The notes beneath the pieces were generated by a model. That model made no database searches. It was not told the DNA's origin and saw only the letters and a program-made list of their open reading frames with translations. DNA of 10,073 bases. Origin: Chthoniobacterales bacterium. Lineage in GTDB: Bacteria; Verrucomicrobiota; Verrucomicrobiia; Chthoniobacterales; UBA10450. Positions 6,964-10,073 of this stretch are shown one piece after another. The translations under genes were made by a program, and so were the position numbers. Positions within the stretch are counted from its first letter, which is position 1. Each line of letters begins with the position of its first letter. The DNA lies in contig JACCZO010000097.1 of NCBI GenBank assembly GCA_013695925.1, forward strand, positions 1-10,073, read 5' to 3'.

Positions 6964-7278
6964 TTACGCGGCCATTTGGCGGCATGCTTCCGCACACCTC
7001 CGGCACGCTTCGGCGCAACGCTTGCACTGCTCACCGCCGCACTTTTCGCATTCGGCGGCGCAGCGCTCACAGATGTCCGCGCACGCTTTGCAGAATTCTC
7101 CGGCGCAACCCGATTCGCGGCAACAGCTCGATGCGCAGTCCCAGCAGATTCGCGCGCAGTCGATGCAGACATTTGCGCAGCCGGGATTGCTTCCCATACA
7201 GTTCTTGGCACAAGCATCGCATTCCTTCGCGCACGCGATGCAGGCATCGATGCACGCTTGCATATCTTGTTTTGGCAT
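6964..7278 (-). CDS. DUF326 four-helix-bundle copper-binding protein (Csp3-like)
   Basis: The protein has 104 residues, 25 of them Cys (positions 9 to 99), spaced mostly as C-x2-C and C-x3-C so that one face of each helix is lined with thiols. Examples are CIDACIACAKECDACAKNC and CADICERCAAECEKC. This is the DUF326 family of which the copper storage proteins Csp1 and Csp3 are members: a four-helix bundle filled with Cu(I)-thiolates. There is no Tat or Sec signal, which matches cytosolic Csp3 types. Helices are roughly 3-27, 31-53, 57-80 and 82-101. ATG 7278 has AAAGGGGGTG upstream with about 9 nt spacing. It has its own MerR-type promoter (7317-7348) and terminator, so it can be made in larger amounts than the ATPase operon. 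A role as a metal sink is likely; metals other than copper could also fit. Confidence 0.92.
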   Translation of the reverse strand: MPKQDMQACIDACIACAKECDACAKNCMGSNPGCANVCIDCARICWDCASSCCRESGCAGEFCKACADICERCAAECEKCGGEQCKRCAEACRRCAEACRQMAA

Positions 7279-7316
7279 TTGTTTTCACCCCCTTTCTTTG
7301 ACCATTCGTCACGTGG

Positions 7317-7348
7317 ACGCTAGCTCCTGGACACGTGTCCAAGGTCAA
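7317..7348 (-). promoter_or_regulatory. MerR-type promoter and operator of the DUF326 gene
   Basis: On the minus strand: TTGACC (7348-7343), 20-nt spacer, TAGCGT (7322-7317). The operator contains the 14-bp palindrome TGGACACGTGTCCA (7328-7341). Both boxes and the dyad match the ATPase promoter almost base for base. Predicted transcription start is near 7310, giving a leader of about 30 nt with the ribosome site. Confidence 0.85.
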
Positions 7349-7395
7349 GCGATTTCTTCGACGCGAGTTTCGTGCGCCCGGATTCAGCCGCCGGT

Positions 7396-8076
7396 TTACA
7401 GCAGCCCGATAAAAGCGCGCGTGTAGTAAACGCTGACGAGCAGGAGAGCGATTCCACTGAGCGTTTGAATGCTTCTGCGCCAAAGTCCGATCCGAGCGAA
7501 CCGCGTGATCGCGCCGGCGAACAGCGCGGCGACAAGAAATGGCAAACCTCGTCCGATCCCGAACGCGAACGAAAGAAGCACGCCATACGCAGTGCCTGCT
7601 TGCGACGCGGCGATGGTGAGCAACACCAGGAGCGGCGCGGCGGAAGTGCCGAGGCTAAAGATAAACCCATAGAAGAAAGCGCCACCAACGCCGGGACTCC
7701 GCAACGCGGCGAGCTGGCTCGCGCGCAAACGCGGCCCCAAAAAAGCAACGACCGCGGCGCCGAGAGAAAGGGTGGCCATTCCCAGCGTCCAATACCGGCC
7801 GAACGATTCCGTCAGGACAGCTCCAAGCCTGCTCGCGAGCGCGCCGAGCACCGTAAGATTCACAACAATCCCGGCGAAAAATGCCAACGCGATGATGAAG
7901 CCGCTGCGACGCGATTGTGTTTCCGATGCTCCCGCCGCGCCTGCCATCCCGAGACCGACGGGGACCGTGCAAGGACAAACGGCGCTCGCCATCATGCCGG
8001 CGGCAATCGCGACGGCCAGTGCAATCATCGAACCGGCGCTCAGCTCAGTCGTGAACCGTTGCAGGAACTCCGTCAT
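7396..8076 (-). CDS. CcdA/DsbD-like membrane protein with a CPC motif
   Basis: The protein has 226 residues and six hydrophobic segments (about 16-45, 58-82, 94-113, 131-156, 160-181, 203-224), arranged as two inverted halves. The first segment contains SAVCPCTVPVG (C34, P35, C36), corresponding to the first Cys-Pro site of CcdA/DsbD transmembrane electron carriers. At the equivalent place of the second half, where those proteins have a second Cys-Pro site, it has LGTSAAPLL (144-148): the Cys is absent. It therefore probably cannot shuttle a disulfide in the standard way, and the CPC may bind metal instead. ATG 8076 overlaps the stop of the HMA lipoprotein by 4 nt (ATGA), so the two are translationally coupled and likely act together at the membrane. 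Related genes are common beside mercury and copper loci. The family is clear, the function is not. Confidence 0.8.
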   Translation of the reverse strand: MTEFLQRFTTELSAGSMIALAVAIAAGMMASAVCPCTVPVGLGMAGAAGASETQSRRSGFIIALAFFAGIVVNLTVLGALASRLGAVLTESFGRYWTLGMATLSLGAAVVAFLGPRLRASQLAALRSPGVGGAFFYGFIFSLGTSAAPLLVLLTIAASQAGTAYGVLLSFAFGIGRGLPFLVAALFAGAITRFARIGLWRRSIQTLSGIALLLVSVYYTRAFIGLL

Positions 8077-8408
8077 TCTTGATCGCGCGCTGGCGCGCCA
8101 GGCGTGTAGCCAAGGTCGCGGATGATTTTCACCAACTGCTCAGGGGTTGTTGCTGCGCTCTCGTAACGAACGCGGGCCTGACGTTTCTCAAGACTGACCT
8201 CCACTTCTTCGACCCCCTTCTGCGACTTCAATCCTCTTTTCACATTTGAAACACACGCGCCGCACACCATGCCTTCGACGGGGATCTGAACGGTCTTTGT
8301 ATCGACATTTGAACTCGTTTGACTCGTTGGCCGGGAACACGCGCAGATAAAGGACGCGACCAGCGTCACTGCGATGCCTGTGACCGAAAAAGCGATTCGA
8401 GTTTTCAT
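8073..8408 (-). CDS. Exported HMA-domain protein, probable lipoprotein (MerP-like)
   Basis: The protein has 111 residues. Residues 1-24 are a signal sequence ending FICAC followed by SRPT, which fits a lipobox with C24 as lipidated residue (Ile at -3, Ala at -1; the Cys at -2 is unusual). After a short Ser/Thr linker (25-38) comes one HMA domain (about 39-105) with GMVCGAC (C49, C52), the canonical GMxCxxC loop, and the ending DLGYTPG. It should bind a soft metal outside the cytoplasm, tethered to the membrane, like MerP. It overlaps the CcdA-like gene by 4 nt, so metal may pass to or from that protein. No Shine-Dalgarno precedes ATG 8408, and the predicted -10 box ends only 9 nt upstream, so the mRNA would be nearly leaderless. 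Confidence 0.85.
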   Translation of the reverse strand: MKTRIAFSVTGIAVTLVASFICACSRPTSQTSSNVDTKTVQIPVEGMVCGACVSNVKRGLKSQKGVEEVEVSLEKRQARVRYESAATTPEQLVKIIRDLGYTPGAPARDQE

Positions 8409-8417
8409 TGTTGCATG

Positions 8418-8448
8418 ACGCTACAGCTTGGAGTCGTGCCAACGTCAA
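8418..8448 (-). promoter_or_regulatory. MerR-type promoter of the HMA lipoprotein / CcdA-like operon
   Basis: On the minus strand: TTGACG (8448-8443), 19-nt spacer, TAGCGT (8423-8418). The spacer holds TTGGCACGACTCCAA, a dyad with TTGG/CCAA arms. The -10 is identical to the other two MerR-type promoters, the dyad is less perfect and the spacer is 1 nt shorter. Predicted start of transcription is about 1-3 nt before the ATG at 8408. Confidence 0.72.
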
Positions 8449-8463
8449 GAGGCAACATGTGTG

Positions 8464-8592
8464 TCCGACTGGATCCAGTTTGCCCGGCAGAAACAAACGT
8501 TCGAGGCGCTCACGGCGATGGCGTGCGCTACTTTTCATCGCGGGCCGGCTTTCGCGAATTCCGTCGAAATGACGCGAGACCGCCTAACTGCG
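8464..8592 (+). pseudogene. Possible fragment of an ABC transporter permease (MacB/FtsX-like)
   Basis: In this plus-strand frame the peptide SDWIQFARQKQTFEALTAM, followed by VEMTRDRLTA, resembles the periplasmic segment after the first helix of the large MacB-like permeases common in Acidobacteria and Verrucomicrobia (pattern DW...Q..TFE.LAA...V...RVTA). No flanking permease sequence, start or helix is present. If real it is a short scrap. The resemblance is from memory and weak. Confidence 0.25.
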
Positions 8593-8598
8593 GCTAAA

Positions 8599-8629
8599 CG
8601 GGCAGCGAACGTTTGCAGTTCACTGCCCG
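8599..8629 (-). terminator. Hairpin terminator after the small Cys-rich gene
   Basis: CGGGCAGCGAAC and GTTCACTGCCCG form 12-bp arms with one mismatch and a 7-nt loop. It starts 10 nt past the stop at 8640. Read on the minus strand it is followed by TTTA only, so termination may be incomplete. Confidence 0.6.
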
Positions 8630-8639
8630 CCATCGCGGT

Positions 8640-8789
8640 TCACGAACCCGGCTTCACCATCTCTTTTCCGCAGCAGCAGCGCGGATTTTGATCCCCGCCT
8701 TTGCCCGGCGCGGCGCCTTTCGTCACTTTGATTTCGCAGCCGCATTCCGAATCGGGACAGCGATACGTTTCACCTTCTTTGAATGCCAT
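8640..8789 (-). CDS. 49-residue Cys-rich metal-binding protein (zinc-ribbon or metallothionein-like)
   Basis: The reading frame starts at ATG 8789 and stops with TGA at 8642-8640. A textbook ribosome site (AAAGGAGGTG, about 8 nt upstream) marks it as real despite its size. The peptide begins MAFKEGETYRCPDSECGCEI, continues VTKGAAPGKGG and ends with PRCCCGKEM and a short tail. Cys are at 11, 16, 18, 38, 39 and 40: a C-x4-C-x-C group and a CCC group that can close around one or two metal ions. There is no signal peptide. I recognise the YRC...CGCE / RCCCGxEM layout as a small conserved protein seen near metal loci but know no assigned function. It lies at the end of the oxidoreductase-MerC unit, before a hairpin, and is a likely metal buffer or donor. 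Confidence 0.8.
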   Translation of the reverse strand: MAFKEGETYRCPDSECGCEIKVTKGAAPGKGGDQNPRCCCGKEMVKPGS

Positions 8790-8821
8790 CTTGGTTCACC
8801 TCCTTTCATTGTTCCGTTTAT

Positions 8822-8920
8822 TCAGCAGAGCACGAAATTTGCCAGGCACCTTGCGGTGGGGATGGAGAGCGCCGTCGGCGCATCGCCGATCACGGCATAA
8901 TCACTCGTCGGCCGATACAT
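8822..8920 (-). pseudogene. N-terminal scrap resembling a GH15 glucoamylase/trehalase
   Basis: The ATG at 8920 directly follows the MerC-like stop and opens 32 codons to a TGA at 8824-8822. The start MYRPTSDYAVIGDAPTAL resembles the conserved N-terminus of bacterial GH15 enzymes (SDYxxIGDxxTAAL). The following GSIDWLC block is missing. In another frame, after the gap, KFRALLNKRN resembles the later FARLL part, so a deletion plus frameshift is plausible. AAGGGG just upstream could still allow translation of the peptide. It could be chance. Confidence 0.4.
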
Positions 8921-9301
8921 TCATCGCCCCTTTCTGACGCGCAGCCAGACGTTGACAAGGCTGGCGATTACCAGGCCGGCAATGCCGATGCCGGCGAGCA
9001 CTTTGTTGAACGCGACGAAGATGAAGAGGAAGGTCGCGATCGCACTGATTAGGCCGATGATAAAAGCGAGCCAGGAACCATGATGGCGCACGCCGAGATA
9101 AAGTCCGACGAGCGTGACAAGCAGGAAAATGATCAGGAGCGGCAGCAGGACCGCGTCGTTGACCAGGAACCCAAGCCCGATTGCGCCTAAGATCGACAAC
9201 AACGCGGGAAAACCAAGGCAGCAGAGCGCGGCAAAGAGCGATCCGCCGATTCCGATTTTATCGAGGTTCCGTTTCCAAAAACTTTCGCGGTTCTCTGTCA
9301 T
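8921..9301 (-). CDS. merC: MerC-like membrane transporter
   Basis: The protein has 126 residues with four hydrophobic segments (about 16-40, 43-66, 76-97, 99-119). The first carries the vicinal pair AALCCLGFPALLSILGAIG (C27, C28), matching the metal-entry site of MerC from Tn21. The loop after segment 2 has VRHH. MerC proteins carry Hg(II), and related soft metals, across the inner membrane. ATG 9301 is chosen over the GTG at 9304 because AAGGAG (9307-9312) is 5 nt from the ATG but only 2 nt from the GTG. The gene follows the oxidoreductase by about 20 nt, so uptake and a redox enzyme are paired as merC and merA are. This is the second MerC in the window; it lacks the GDCCVxC extension of the other one. 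A role with copper instead of mercury is possible. Confidence 0.85.
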   Translation of the reverse strand: MTENRESFWKRNLDKIGIGGSLFAALCCLGFPALLSILGAIGLGFLVNDAVLLPLLIIFLLVTLVGLYLGVRHHGSWLAFIIGLISAIATFLFIFVAFNKVLAGIGIAGLVIASLVNVWLRVRKGR

Positions 9302-9306
9302 CACTT

Positions 9307-9312
9307 CTCCTT
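9307..9312 (-). promoter_or_regulatory. Ribosome binding site that sets the MerC-like start
   Basis: AAGGAG on the minus strand, 5 nt before ATG 9301. It is too close to the in-frame GTG at 9304 to serve that codon. Confidence 0.65.
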
Positions 9313-9321
9313 TGTTAGTTT

Positions 9322-10073
9322 CTACAGCATGTAGCTGATGTCGGATGAGCTACTCGGGTAGGAGTAAAGCACTTCTTCCAGATCGGACGCGCGGATTCCG
9401 GCTCGGATCGCGAGAGCAAACAGATTGATGATCTCCCCCGCGTGCTCGCCTAACAAATGTGCGCCGAGGATCCGTTCGCTGCCGGCTTCGATCAGCACTT
9501 TGTGACCCGAGTATTTCAGACCTATCCGGCGGGAAGAATACCAGTCAGAGGTCTCGGCGTAGTTGGTCCGGAACTTCAAGCCTTGTTCTTTCGCGGCGGC
9601 TTCCGTTAAGCCGACTGAAGCCAGGGGCGGAATCGTAAAGACCACGGTGGCGACGCCGGTGTAGTCAGCTTTACGATGATTCCCTTCCAGCAGGTTGCTC
9701 GCTACCACCTCTCCTTCGAGGCCGGCCACTGGAGTCAAGTTCAAGCCGCCGCTCGCGGCGGCGTCGCCCGCCGCGTAAACAGCCGGATTGGAGACGCTCT
9801 GGAGGTATTCATTCACCTCGACTCCTTTCCGGTTCCAGCTGATCCCCGCCCTCTCCAAATCGAGATCATCTATCTCCGGGACGCGGCCAGCGCCATGCAC
9901 CACCAGATCAGCTTCAAATGTCTGCTCGACCTTTTCGACTGAGGCGCGCACGAGGAAATGGTCGCCCTTGCGTTCAATCGCGCCGACGGAAGCGTTGAGC
10001 CGGACTTCGATTCCGAGATCGCGGGTGGCTTGTAGTAGTCGCGCGACCAGATCGGGATCAAACCCTTCAAGAG
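9322..10073 (-). CDS. FAD/NAD(P)-dependent disulfide oxidoreductase (MerA/glutathione reductase class), C-terminal part
   Basis: The last 249 codons are present and the 5' part lies beyond the right edge; the frame is open from base 10073 (LEGFDPDLVARLLQATRDLG). The end of the NAD(P)-binding domain is seen at VVHGAGRVPE, the second FAD-binding motif at VYAAGDAAASGGLNLTP, and the dimerisation domain starts at TIPPLASVGLTE. The C-terminus is YSYPSSSSDISYML. The His-Pro-Thr of glutathione and lipoamide reductases is replaced by Tyr-Pro-Ser, and the C-terminal Cys pair of true mercuric reductase is absent. Because the N-terminal redox Cys pair is outside the window, the substrate is open. Gene order with MerC suggests metal or thiol redox work, but it should not be named merA on this evidence. 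It shares a unit with the MerC-like gene. Confidence 0.85.
   Translation of the reverse strand, partial: LEGFDPDLVARLLQATRDLGIEVRLNASVGAIERKGDHFLVRASVEKVEQTFEADLVVHGAGRVPEIDDLDLERAGISWNRKGVEVNEYLQSVSNPAVYAAGDAAASGGLNLTPVAGLEGEVVASNLLEGNHRKADYTGVATVVFTIPPLASVGLTEAAAKEQGLKFRTNYAETSDWYSSRRIGLKYSGHKVLIEAGSERILGAHLLGEHAGEIINLFALAIRAGIRASDLEEVLYSYPSSSSDISYML

Noticed and set aside
7298..7326. A plus-strand TTGACC, 17-nt spacer, TAGCTC that looks like a promoter
   Set aside because: No plus-strand gene follows, and it partly reuses the palindromic GCTAGC of the minus-strand -10 region.
7372..8082. A 236-codon plus-strand frame opposite the CcdA-like gene
   Set aside because: It is a highly charged, low-complexity translation typical of the complement of a membrane protein gene.
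9322..10073. Naming the oxidoreductase merA because merC is adjacent
   Set aside because: The terminal Cys pair of mercuric reductase is absent and the N-terminal half is not in the window.
1..10073. CRISPR arrays, insertion sequences, transposase or integrase genes
   Set aside because: No regularly spaced repeats, terminal inverted repeats or recombinase motifs were seen, despite the gene scraps.

Overview
The window is GC-rich bacterial DNA, densely coded, with almost every gene on the minus strand. The gene types (a MerR regulon, DUF326, DUF1259, and scraps that resemble GH15 and an ABC permease) fit a soil or sediment bacterium with a large accessory genome, such as Verrucomicrobiota or Acidobacteriota. 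No ribosomal or other diagnostic marker is present, so this placement is a guess. The theme is clear: a soft-metal (Cu(I)/Ag/Hg/Zn class) handling island flanked by ordinary stress and sulfur genes.

Left end (1-1649, plus strand): the last 40 codons of a universal stress protein, then a complete metallo-beta-lactamase/double rhodanese protein of the persulfide dioxygenase type. From 1650 to 2130 there is no intact gene, but a decayed merR fragment lies on the minus strand at 1875-2048.

Centre (2131-6902, minus strand): one apparent operon read right to left from a MerR-type promoter. It encodes a P1B-type metal ATPase with a YPC instead of a CPC motif, a small CxxC metallochaperone, a MerR regulator, a MerC transporter fused to a GDCCVxC domain, and an exported two-repeat DUF1259 protein. 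Stops and starts are close or overlapping (12 nt, about 46 nt, 4-nt overlap, 45 nt).

Right-centre (6908-8448, minus strand): a second unit encodes a DUF326 protein with 25 Cys in 104 residues, behind its own MerR-type promoter and a terminator. A third unit encodes a predicted lipoprotein with a heavy-metal-associated domain, overlapping a CcdA/DsbD-like membrane protein by 4 nt and apparently driven by a MerR-type promoter so close to the ATG that the mRNA would be nearly leaderless.

Right end (8599-10073, minus strand): an FAD/NAD(P) disulfide oxidoreductase (5' part outside the window), a MerC-like transporter, a scrap resembling the N-terminus of GH15 glycosidases, and a 49-residue Cys-rich zinc-ribbon or metallothionein-like protein ending at a hairpin terminator. 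The gap at 8449-8598 may hold a scrap of an ABC permease on the plus strand.

How it may work together (inference): one MerR protein probably controls three promoters that share a TTGAC[CG] -35, a TTGG...CCAA dyad, a 19-20 nt spacer and a TAGCGT -10. The regulon would combine uptake or exchange (MerC types, CcdA-like protein), capture (HMA proteins, DUF326, small Cys-rich protein), efflux (ATPase) and possibly redox handling (oxidoreductase). The gene scraps suggest an accessory region shaped by repeated gain and loss.
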